Shown: positions 1 through 6,141 of the stretch, in pieces
How the letters are laid out: each line of letters begins with the position of its first letter
Position numbering within the stretch: position 1 is the first letter of the stretch
NCBI GenBank assembly: GCA_007118045.1
Contig: SKTG01000046.1
Coordinates: 1 to 12,942, forward strand
Length of the DNA stretch: 12,942 bases
Source of the DNA: Nitriliruptoraceae bacterium
Lineage (GTDB): Bacteria; Actinomycetota; Nitriliruptoria; Nitriliruptorales; Nitriliruptoraceae
Direction of reading: 5' to 3'
The notes under the pieces: model-generated
The model's input: the letters and a program-made list of their open reading frames with translations, nothing else
The model's database searches: none
Told to the model about the DNA's origin: nothing
Made by a program: the position numbers and the translations under genes

Positions 1-2273
1 AGGGCACGACGCCGCGCGACCTCCACCTCGCGCTCGAGCACGCCGTCGGCCAGGATCGCGAGCTCCTCGAGGGCGCGCCGCTGCCCCTCGCGGTCACCGA
101 GCACGTCCAGCACGGTCTCGTGCTCCGCCAGCACCTCGGCGCGCGTGCTCACGCTGACCGGTGCACGTCCGAGCTGTTCGACGGCACGTCGGTAGTGCGC
201 GGCGGCCGTGGGGTACGCGTGGACGGCGGCGGCTGCGCGCCCCGCCTGTCGTAGGTAGCCGACCGCGACCTGGGCGACCCCGGCCTCGGCGAAGTGGTAC
301 CCGAGTTGCTCCACGGCATCCGGGTGCAGTCGTTGCAACGCGACCGCCAGCCGGTGGTGGGTCGCCCGGCGGACCTCGGGGTCGAGCGCCTCGACGACTG
401 CGCGCTCGAGCTGGTGGTGGTGCACGACGAAGGCGTCGCCCGTGGGTTCGAACAGCCCGCGGCGCACCAGCGCGTCCACGGCGTCCACGACGGCCTCCCG
501 GGGCAGCTCCGCCGCTGTCGCCAGCGTGTCGAGGTCGATGCCGTCACCCGCGACGGCCCCGAGCTCGAGCACGGCGCGTGGTTCCGGCGCGATGCGCTCG
601 ATCCGGCCGAGCAGGACCTCGCGGATGCTGCCCGGCATCGGCAGCTCCGTGGCGCCGTCGTCGGCCAGGACGCCGAGCAGCTCGTCCTCGGTGAGCGAGC
701 GCAGGGTCTCGACGAGGAACCTCGGGTTCCCGCCCGTCTCCCGCTGGAGCCTGGCCACGGCGCCGGGAGCGATGCTGTGCCCCCTGGCCAGCACGCGCAG
801 CAGCTCGCCGCTGGAGAACGGATCGAGGGGATGCAGCAGGAGGCGCTCCGGCCTGACCGCACGATCGAGGTCGCGCAGCACCGACCAGGTCGTCTCGCGC
901 GAACGCGCTTCCTCGCCGCGGTAGCCGATGATCACGACCAGCCGGGTGTCGCCCAGCTCGTCACCCAGCGAGCGCAGCACCTGCAGGGACTCGAGGTCCG
1001 CCCACTGGGCGTCGTCGACGACCAGGACGAGCGGGTCGATGCTCGCCAGGGCCAGCAGGATCCGCCCCAGCGCGTCGCGCATCCGCTGGGCTCCCTCGGC
1101 CGAGGTCAGCCCCGTGGCGGCGGGCGGTGTCTGCATCACCGCGCGCCCGAGCACGGGCACGAGCTTGGCGGCCTCGGCGAGCAGCACGTTGCCCACACGG
1201 GGCTTGAGCTGCTCGACGCGCAACGGGGTCAGGACGTCGTCGAGGAGGTCCTGGATGACGCCGTAGGCGACGGCCGCCTCCGGCCGACGACAGCTCGCGA
1301 GCACCGTGCCGAACCCCCGCCAGTGCGCGTCGTCGACCACCTCCGCGAGCAGGCGGGAGACACCGACCCCCGGTTCGCCCTCGACGAACAGGGCGCTGCC
1401 GCGACCGCCGAGTGCGCGTTCGAGCGCCGTGACCGCGACGTCGCGGTCACGGTCCCGGCCCATCAACGGGACCCGGTCGGGGAACGGCGTCGGTTCGGGC
1501 GTCGCGGGGGCGAGCTCGCGCTGTCTCACGATGCGCTGGTGCAGCTCGGTGGTCTCGGCGGAGGGCTGGGCCCCCATCTCCTCCGCCAGGACCTCACGGA
1601 CCCGTTCGAACTGGCGGATGGCGTCGCTCGTGCGACCGAGGAGCACGGAGAGGCGCATCACCTCGCGATGCGCGTCCTCACGCAGCGGGTCCTCGTTCGT
1701 GAGGCGCCGGGCGTAGACCAGGGCGTCGTCGTAGGCCGTGTGGGCCTTCGCCAGCCCGACCAGCCAGCCGAGCGCCTCGAGATAGCGCTGGTGGAGCCGT
1801 TCCTGCTCGGCTCGTACCCAGGCATCGTCGTGCCCGGCGAGGAACTCGCCGCGGTAGAGCGCGACGGCGCTCTCCAGATCCGTCAGGTCGCGCAGTCGCG
1901 CCTCCTGCGCGCCCCGTCGACGTTTCGCCTGGTCCAGGCCCGCCTCGAAACGCTCCACGTCGACGCGACAGGGCACCGCCGGGTCGATGACGATGGCCTC
2001 AGGTGACACGGTGAGCAGCTCGAGTTGTCCGTCGAGCTCGCTCAACGCGTCCTGGATCTGCCACAGGGTGTGGCTGAGCCGACGCCGTCCCCGGTTGCCC
2101 GGCTGGTCCGGCCAGAGCAGCTCCACCAGGCGGTCGCGGGGTTGCCTGATGCCTCGGTGGACGGCGAGGTAGGCCAGCAGCGAACGCGCGGCGCGTGATG
2201 GCATCGGTGGTACGGCTTCGTCGCCTCGGCGCAGCTGGAAACCGCCGAACAGCGACACCTCCAACGCTTGCAC
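1..2273 (-). CDS. BTAD/AAA+ (SARP-like) transcriptional regulator, 3' end outside window
   Basis: One uninterrupted minus-strand frame of 757 codons runs off the window edge, so the C-terminus is missing. The start is GTG at 2273, fixed by an in-frame TGA just upstream and a GGGGGAG ribosome binding site 8 nt before it. Residues 1-95 read as an OmpR-like winged helix (VSLFGGFQLRRGD, then LVELLWPDQP). About 95-250 is a bacterial transcriptional activator (BTAD) helical domain (DPLREDAHREVMRL). From about 275 comes an AAA/STAND ATPase domain with Walker A GEPGVGVS (299-306) and Walker B LVLVVDDAQWAD (around 414-422). Helical repeats follow (HYRRAVEQLG), as expected for a TPR-like sensor tail. 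Known relatives are large AfsR/SARP-type or LuxR-related activators. Here the Walker A lysine is valine (residue 305), so ATP hydrolysis may be lost. The target genes and signal are unknown; no biosynthetic cluster is visible nearby. Confidence 0.88.
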   Translation of the reverse strand, partial: MQALEVSLFGGFQLRRGDEAVPPMPSRAARSLLAYLAVHRGIRQPRDRLVELLWPDQPGNRGRRRLSHTLWQIQDALSELDGQLELLTVSPEAIVIDPAVPCRVDVERFEAGLDQAKRRRGAQEARLRDLTDLESAVALYRGEFLAGHDDAWVRAEQERLHQRYLEALGWLVGLAKAHTAYDDALVYARRLTNEDPLREDAHREVMRLSVLLGRTSDAIRQFERVREVLAEEMGAQPSAETTELHQRIVRQRELAPATPEPTPFPDRVPLMGRDRDRDVAVTALERALGGRGSALFVEGEPGVGVSRLLAEVVDDAHWRGFGTVLASCRRPEAAVAYGVIQDLLDDVLTPLRVEQLKPRVGNVLLAEAAKLVPVLGRAVMQTPPAATGLTSAEGAQRMRDALGRILLALASIDPLVLVVDDAQWADLESLQVLRSLGDELGDTRLVVIIGYRGEEARSRETTWSVLRDLDRAVRPERLLLHPLDPFSSGELLRVLARGHSIAPGAVARLQRETGGNPRFLVETLRSLTEDELLGVLADDGATELPMPGSIREVLLGRIERIAPEPRAVLELGAVAGDGIDLDTLATAAELPREAVVDAVDALVRRGLFEPTGDAFVVHHHQLERAVVEALDPEVRRATHHRLAVALQRLHPDAVEQLGYHFAEAGVAQVAVGYLRQAGRAAAAVHAYPTAAAHYRRAVEQLGRAPVSVSTRAEVLAEHETVLDVLGDREGQRRALEELAILADGVLEREVEVARRRA

Positions 2274-2300
2274 GTCTCACGCTCCCCCTCGCGCGAAGCA

Positions 2301-2306
2301 AGGATA
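2301..2306 (-). promoter_or_regulatory. Candidate -10 box of the BTAD regulator gene
   Basis: The minus strand reads TATCCT, a good match to the actinobacterial TANNNT -10 pattern. It lies about 28 nt upstream of the GTG start at 2273, which would give a leader of roughly 20 nt containing the ribosome binding site. No clear -35 hexamer is seen at 17-18 nt spacing, so this rests on the -10 alone. Confidence 0.3.
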
Positions 2307-2310
2307 GGCG

Positions 2311-2325
2311 GCCGGGGTGCCCGGC
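2311..2325 (-). terminator. Candidate hairpin between LCP gene and BTAD gene
   Basis: GCCGGG and CCCGGC form a perfect 6-bp inverted repeat around a 3-nt loop. It lies 60 nt downstream of the LCP stop codon and directly upstream of the candidate -10 box of the regulator. It could end LCP transcription, although no U-tract follows, or act as an operator for the regulator promoter. The sequence alone cannot decide. Confidence 0.3.
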
Positions 2326-2373
2326 GGGTCAGCGGTTGTCGGCCCACGTGCGACCGCTCTGACGCCCCGAGCC

Positions 2374-2390
2374 CGGTGACCGGGTCACCG
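2374..2390 (-). terminator. Hairpin overlapping the LCP stop codon
   Basis: CGGTGAC and GTCACCG form a perfect 7-bp inverted repeat around a 3-nt CGG loop, and the TGA stop of the LCP gene lies inside it. There is no U-tract. It may stabilise the mRNA 3' end or contribute to termination together with the second hairpin at 2311-2325. Confidence 0.3.
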
Positions 2391-3539
2391 AGCCTCGAGC
2401 AACCGCTCACCGTCGGTCACCTCGCGGCGGATCGTCTCCGACAGGTCCTCGTTGAGCAACAGCACCTGCGCGCCCTGCTCGGTCACGTGGTCACGGACCC
2501 TCGGGGTCACCTGCTCGATCGCGTCGGCTTCGACATCCCGGGCCGACCAGACGAGCCGACTCCCGCGGGTGAGGCTGATCGAGTCGGACAGCCGCAGCGA
2601 ACCGGCCACCCCGTCCGCCAGCGCACGCAACTGGCGCAGCGACCCGACGTCCGTGACGGTCTCCATGGCCTGGAGCATCACCTCGCGCTGTCGCTCGTTG
2701 CGCCGCAGATCGTTGACGTCGGGCTTGGGCTGCCACCGACCGTCCACCTCCTGGAGGGTCCGCCGCGAGCGCACCCACCCGAGGGCCTCGTCGCCGTCCA
2801 CGTCGACGCAGCCGGCCGGCAGCGCCCAGTCGTCATCGACGTGGGGATCGCGGACCGGGTGCTCGTTGCAGACCTCGATCCCGCCCAGCGCGTCGATGAC
2901 CGATCCGAAGCCGTCGAAACCGATCTCCACCGCGTGATCGACCCGCAGGCCGGTGACGTCCTCGACCATGATGCCCATCAGGTCCAGCCCCCCGACGTCG
3001 TCACCACACCCCTGCAACCCCTCGTTGATGCGGGTGCGGTGGTCCACGCACGGGTTGTGGACCCAGAGGTCCCGGGGCAGCGACAGGAGCACCGGGTCCT
3101 CGTGCTCGCGCAGGATCCCGAGCACGACGACGTCGGCCTGGAGCTCATCGCCCACACCGTCGTCGCTGCCGAGGACGAGGACGCTCTCGTAGTCCTCGAT
3201 CTCGGGCCCGAGGTCCGCTTCCGTGGAGCCCGTGGTCCCATCGGATCCCCGTGCCCAGCGCTCGTGAGGACCGCTCGGCGTCGCCTCACCACCGTCCGCG
3301 GGTCGGGCATCCGAGCCGTCGGCATCCGTCCCGGCGCCGTCGGTCGGCCCGTCCCCGTCGGACGGACCTCGCTCCCGACCGCTCGGTTCCCGCTGGTCCA
3401 GAGCCTCGCGACCCTCCGTGGTGTCGAACTCCGAGCGCTCCGCCTGGCCGAGTGGAGCGAGCACGGCGGCCCCGACCCCGGCGGTCACGAGGAGCAGGCA
3501 CACGGCGCCACCGAGCCATATCGCGGTCCGACGAGCCAC
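2385..3539 (-). CDS. LCP (LytR-CpsA-Psr) family protein, probable cell-wall glycopolymer ligase
   Basis: 384 residues. The chosen start is GTG 3539: it follows GGAGG (only 3 nt spacing) and gives a short basic N-terminus (ARRT) before one transmembrane anchor at residues 5-30. An in-frame GTG at 3620 would add 27 residues but lacks a ribosome binding site. Residues 33-113 are an acidic, Asp/Gly/Ser-rich, probably disordered linker. The extracytoplasmic LCP domain follows, with LSLPRDLWV (around 152-160, including the conserved Arg), INEGLQGCG (171-179), DHAVEIGFDGF (201-211), ALGWVRSR (252-259) and DLRRNERQ (277-284). The family transfers polyprenyl-linked glycopolymers such as teichoic acid or arabinogalactan onto peptidoglycan. 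Four cysteines (164, 179, 224, 244) in the outer domain could form two disulfides. No partner glycan genes are nearby, so the substrate is unknown. Confidence 0.9.
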   Translation of the reverse strand: MARRTAIWLGGAVCLLLVTAGVGAAVLAPLGQAERSEFDTTEGREALDQREPSGRERGPSDGDGPTDGAGTDADGSDARPADGGEATPSGPHERWARGSDGTTGSTEADLGPEIEDYESVLVLGSDDGVGDELQADVVVLGILREHEDPVLLSLPRDLWVHNPCVDHRTRINEGLQGCGDDVGGLDLMGIMVEDVTGLRVDHAVEIGFDGFGSVIDALGGIEVCNEHPVRDPHVDDDWALPAGCVDVDGDEALGWVRSRRTLQEVDGRWQPKPDVNDLRRNERQREVMLQAMETVTDVGSLRQLRALADGVAGSLRLSDSISLTRGSRLVWSARDVEADAIEQVTPRVRDHVTEQGAQVLLLNEDLSETIRREVTDGERLLEAR

Positions 3540-3700
3540 GTTCCTCCCTGCATCGGGCTGTGGGCGCCCGCGCGGGGGCCGGTGATCGTGGTGGGTCCTC
3601 CACCCGCTACGACCGCCCACCCGTGACGTTCCACCGTAGCCAGGTGGTCACTCGAACGACACCGACCCCCGGACACCCCGCAGGTGGCGGTGATCGGCGA

Positions 3701-5227
3701 TCAACCGGTCACACGTGGGTCGAGCCCGTCGTAGGAGGCGAGGTAGGCGGCCCGTTCCAGGTGCAGCTGCTCGACGATCTTCTCGTACTCCTCGCTGCGA
3801 TCCTGACGCTCGTACAGCCGCCGCGGCTGCAGCAGCTCGGGGTCGTCGAAGCCCGGCAGCTGCTCGGCGACCAGGTACCCGAAGTCCGGGTCCTCCACCC
3901 ACCGGATGGAGCCGTCCACGATGCCGTTCTGGACCGCTGCCGAGTGCGGGATGCGGACCTTCTTGGACCGCTCGTCGGCCTCCGGCCCGCCGACGCGCCC
4001 GGTGTTGAGCAGGTAGACCTCGAGCTCGAAGGTGTCGAGCAGCTCCAGGAGCCGGTTGGCCTGCGACGCGTCGTCCTCGAACCAGAAGGGGTTGGTGCCG
4101 GGGACCCGCAGGCTCTTACCCGACTCTGCCGCGCCCCCCGCCGAGGTGCCCTTGGTCTCGCCGAGCATGAAGTAGTAGGCGGCCTGTTCGGGATGGAGCT
4201 TGGCGACCGCCGGCACGATGTTCTCGTTGCGGTTGAGGATGAACAGGTACTTCGCCGGCGGGAGATCACGCGGATCCCGGTGGCGGATGCCCCCAAGCTC
4301 GAAGGTGCAACGTCCGTTGGCCGTGTAGTCGGTGTCGAAGAAGTCCACCCGGCCGTCGTCGGTGACCGAGACGCTCTCGAGCCACGCCTCCGGGCTCGTG
4401 GCGCCCGCGTAGATCGTGGGCTCGTCGTCGGGATCCAGACCGAAGGTCTTCGCGAAGCACCCGTCCTCGGTGGTGTGGACCTTGCCCCCCGGCATGAGGG
4501 CGACGAAATCGTCCTGGACCGGCAGCGACCCCCGCACGTTGCGGAACGTCGTGGTGGTCTTGCCCGTCCCGGAGAGGCCGATGATCAGCGCGAGCTCCTC
4601 CTGACCGGACGGCGTCTGCTCAGCCGGGAACGTCTTCGCGCCGGAGTGCATGGCCAGGCCGCCGCGGTCGAAGACGAGCTTGTTCCACATGCGCAGGCCA
4701 CCCATCTTCGACTCCCCGAAGTAGTCCGAGCCGAAGACACGGGTGGTGTAGGTGTCCAGATCCACCGTGATGAGGCAGTCGTCCGGCTTCCCCGGCGCCG
4801 GTAGATGTGGGGTGTAGATGACGGTGAACTCCGGTACGAAGTCCTCGTCCGGCGGGAAGAACAGCTGCTGTTGCATCGCGGGAACGTTGCTGTTGGAACG
4901 TTCCATGTACAACTGTGCGCCGGTCCGGAAGCCCGGCTCCGGCCCGATGTAGCCCTGGACCAACACCATGTCCTGGTCGGCGATGTAGGCGTCCTGTTTC
5001 GCAGCCCACCCCTCGGCTTCCTCCCGGGGGATCGTCGGCTTGGCGTTGGGAACATCGGAGACGAAGAAGGTCGATTTCCCCAGTCGGGACTTGACCCTGG
5101 CCCGGTAGCAGAGGTTGCCGAACTCGGTCTCGACCACGTTCGGCATGTACTCGAGGACCCACTCCCGCAACTGCGACTGACCCGGGTTCCTCGCGACCGA
5201 GCGTGCCTCGGGCAACTGGACCGACAT
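3701..5227 (-). CDS. pckA: Phosphoenolpyruvate carboxykinase, ATP-type, divergent
   Basis: 508 residues, near the 520-540 usual for ATP-type enzymes. The ATG at 5227 is preceded by GGAGG with 7 nt spacing, which decides it over an in-frame upstream start at 5290. The enzyme converts oxaloacetate plus ATP to phosphoenolpyruvate, CO2 and ADP in cytoplasmic gluconeogenesis. The P-loop IIGLSGTGKTT (about 215-225) is diagnostic of PEPCK. Other recognisable segments are GSDYFGESK (166-174, lysine metal ligand), MHSG (193-196, histidine ligand, usually MHC), VQDD (237-240, aspartate ligand, usually GDDE), DGCFAK (usually GGCYAK) and LLNTG (406-410). Many blocks differ from the E. coli enzyme. From memory, GTNPF, the MHSGAK block and LNTGRVGG resemble the divergent haloarchaeal-type PEPCK. 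The key residues appear kept, so activity is likely; nucleotide preference is inferred only. Confidence 0.87.
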   Translation of the reverse strand: MSVQLPEARSVARNPGQSQLREWVLEYMPNVVETEFGNLCYRARVKSRLGKSTFFVSDVPNAKPTIPREEAEGWAAKQDAYIADQDMVLVQGYIGPEPGFRTGAQLYMERSNSNVPAMQQQLFFPPDEDFVPEFTVIYTPHLPAPGKPDDCLITVDLDTYTTRVFGSDYFGESKMGGLRMWNKLVFDRGGLAMHSGAKTFPAEQTPSGQEELALIIGLSGTGKTTTTFRNVRGSLPVQDDFVALMPGGKVHTTEDGCFAKTFGLDPDDEPTIYAGATSPEAWLESVSVTDDGRVDFFDTDYTANGRCTFELGGIRHRDPRDLPPAKYLFILNRNENIVPAVAKLHPEQAAYYFMLGETKGTSAGGAAESGKSLRVPGTNPFWFEDDASQANRLLELLDTFELEVYLLNTGRVGGPEADERSKKVRIPHSAAVQNGIVDGSIRWVEDPDFGYLVAEQLPGFDDPELLQPRRLYERQDRSEEYEKIVEQLHLERAAYLASYDGLDPRVTG

Positions 5228-5241
5228 CGAACGACCTCCTC

Positions 5242-5254
5242 GGCGCGGAGCGCC
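5242..5254 (-). promoter_or_regulatory. Hairpin next to the pckA ribosome binding site
   Basis: GGCGC and GCGCC form a perfect 5-bp stem around GGA (plus-strand reading). It ends 2 nt before the GGAGG at 5235-5239 in the pckA leader. A folded stem here would abut the ribosome docking site and could tune initiation. In such GC-rich DNA a stem this short may also be chance. Confidence 0.25.
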
Positions 5255-5285
5255 TCCACCGCCGGCGCCGTTGCCGGCCCACCCG

Positions 5286-5291
5286 ACCATA
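5286..5291 (-). promoter_or_regulatory. Candidate -10 box of pckA
   Basis: The minus strand reads TATGGT, matching TANNNT, about 60 nt upstream of the pckA ATG. It would give a leader of about 50 nt that includes the hairpin and the GGAGG site. No good -35 element is visible. Confidence 0.25.
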
Positions 5292-5628
5292 GCTGTCCGT
5301 CCCCGGCCGGCCAGAACCGAACGTCACACGCGCGGCGCCAGCAGGCCCGGCAACGCCGCCAGCGCGGCTCGATCCGGACCGGGCCACCGTGCGTGTCTGC
5401 GGCGCAAGGTCGTTGGCGACTCCACACGTCTCGGTGATCGTGGGAAATGGCACCCCCCGCCGTCCGGCAATGATGGTGAACACGATCGCGTGACTGTGCT
5501 TCAATGGATCGTCGCGCAAGGTCTCGCCCTCACGGATGTGGTCGTCCCCGATCGGGTACCACGACGACCGGGACGAGGAGCGATGGCCGCACCAGATGAC
5601 CGACCGACACGTCCACCCCTGTGCGCGC

Positions 5629-5642
5629 CCGACACGTGTCGG
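5629..5642. promoter_or_regulatory. 14-bp perfect palindrome, candidate operator
   Basis: CCGACACGTGTCGG is a perfect palindrome ending 8 nt before the GAGGAG ribosome binding site of the gene starting at 5665. A left-half copy with the same first nine bases, CCGACACGT, lies 25 bp upstream at 5604-5612. The position suits a repressor or activator site for that gene. The binding protein is unknown. Confidence 0.4.
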
Positions 5643-5664
5643 ACGCCGACGAGGAGATCGAACC

Positions 5665-6075
5665 GTGGCCCGGAAGATGACCGACGAACACAAAGCCGCC
5701 CTCGCGAAGGGTCGCGCCCAGGGCAAAGCGGTCCGGGACTACCTCGCCGCGCTGGAGCAAGAGCGCAAGCCCGGACGCAAGCTCGACCGTGAGACGATCG
5801 AGACGCGGATCCCCGAGATCCAGCAGCAGGTCGACGCGGAGGAGGATCCCGCCAAGCGCGTGGAGCTGATCCAGAAGCGCCTCGATCTGGAGGAGCGGCT
5901 CGTCGATCTCGGTGACGAACCGGACGTGGACGCGCTCGAGCAGGGTTTCGTCGACGCGGCCGCGGAGTACTCCGAGCGCAAGGGCATCACCTACAGCGCA
6001 TGGCGCGAGGCCGGTGTCCCGGCGGCGACGCTCAAGCGGGCCGGGGTCAAGCGCACCCGCAAGCCCAGCGCCTGA
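5665..6075 (+). CDS. Small charged coiled-coil protein of unknown function
   Basis: 136 residues. The GTG at 5665 is chosen because GAGGAG lies 8 nt upstream; an ATG at 5677 is also possible. The sequence begins ARKMTDEHKAALAKGRAQGK, a basic segment. Charged helices at about residues 40-85 are rich in Glu, Arg, Lys and Gln (IQQQVDAEEDPAKR, then QKRLDLEERL) and probably form a coiled coil. The C-terminus has the compact motif YSERKGITYSAWREAGVP and a basic tail (KRAGVKRTRK). There is no signal peptide, membrane segment or cysteine. I recall similar short proteins as common and uncharacterised in Actinomycetota. The basic ends and the AWREAGVPAATLKRAG segment would suit nucleic-acid or protein binding, but this is inference. 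It is a single-gene unit with a palindrome upstream and a hairpin downstream. Confidence 0.85.
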   Translation: MARKMTDEHKAALAKGRAQGKAVRDYLAALEQERKPGRKLDRETIETRIPEIQQQVDAEEDPAKRVELIQKRLDLEERLVDLGDEPDVDALEQGFVDAAAEYSERKGITYSAWREAGVPAATLKRAGVKRTRKPSA

Positions 6076-6105
6076 GCGCCCGCCCCGACCCTCCGAGGCT
6101 CCGGC

Positions 6106-6141
6106 GAGGCGCCCGCTCCACCGCAGGTGAGCGGGCGTCTC
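6106..6141. terminator. Bidirectional hairpin between convergent genes
   Basis: GAGGCGCCCGCTC (6106-6118) pairs with GAGCGGGCGTCTC (6129-6141) over 13 bp with a single G-T wobble. Part of the 10-nt loop (ACC/GGT) can pair as well. It lies 31 nt after the small-protein stop and overlaps the TGA of the dynamin-like gene at 6140-6142. It probably ends transcription from both sides. There is no U-tract on either side, as is common in GC-rich Actinomycetota. Confidence 0.65.

Larger units (their letters stand above)
5228..5664. other. Divergent intergenic region between pckA and the small charged protein gene
   Basis: 437 nt without a convincing gene. The pckA-proximal part (5228-5300) is very GC-rich and holds short hairpins and a possible pckA -10 box. 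The middle (about 5440-5520) is less GC-rich, with a near-palindrome around CACGATCGCGTG, and is a plausible site for divergent promoters. At 5540-5569, GGTCGTC and GACGACC arms enclose the 10-bp palindrome CCCGATCGGG (5547-5556). At 5604-5642 there is a CCGACACGT half-site and a full palindrome. An ATG at 5583 with a nearby GAGGAG opens a frame overlapping the next gene, but it has no coding character. Confidence 0.6.

Noticed and set aside
294..2006. Long plus-strand open frame opposite the BTAD regulator
   Set aside because: Its product is rich in Arg, Gln, Gly and His with no domain, while the minus strand gives a clean winged-helix, BTAD and AAA protein. Long antisense frames are expected in DNA this GC-rich.
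5583..5792. ATG with a nearby GAGGAG opening a frame that overlaps the small charged protein
   Set aside because: The product is Pro/Arg/Thr-rich and overlaps a better-supported gene with its own ribosome binding site at 5651-5656.
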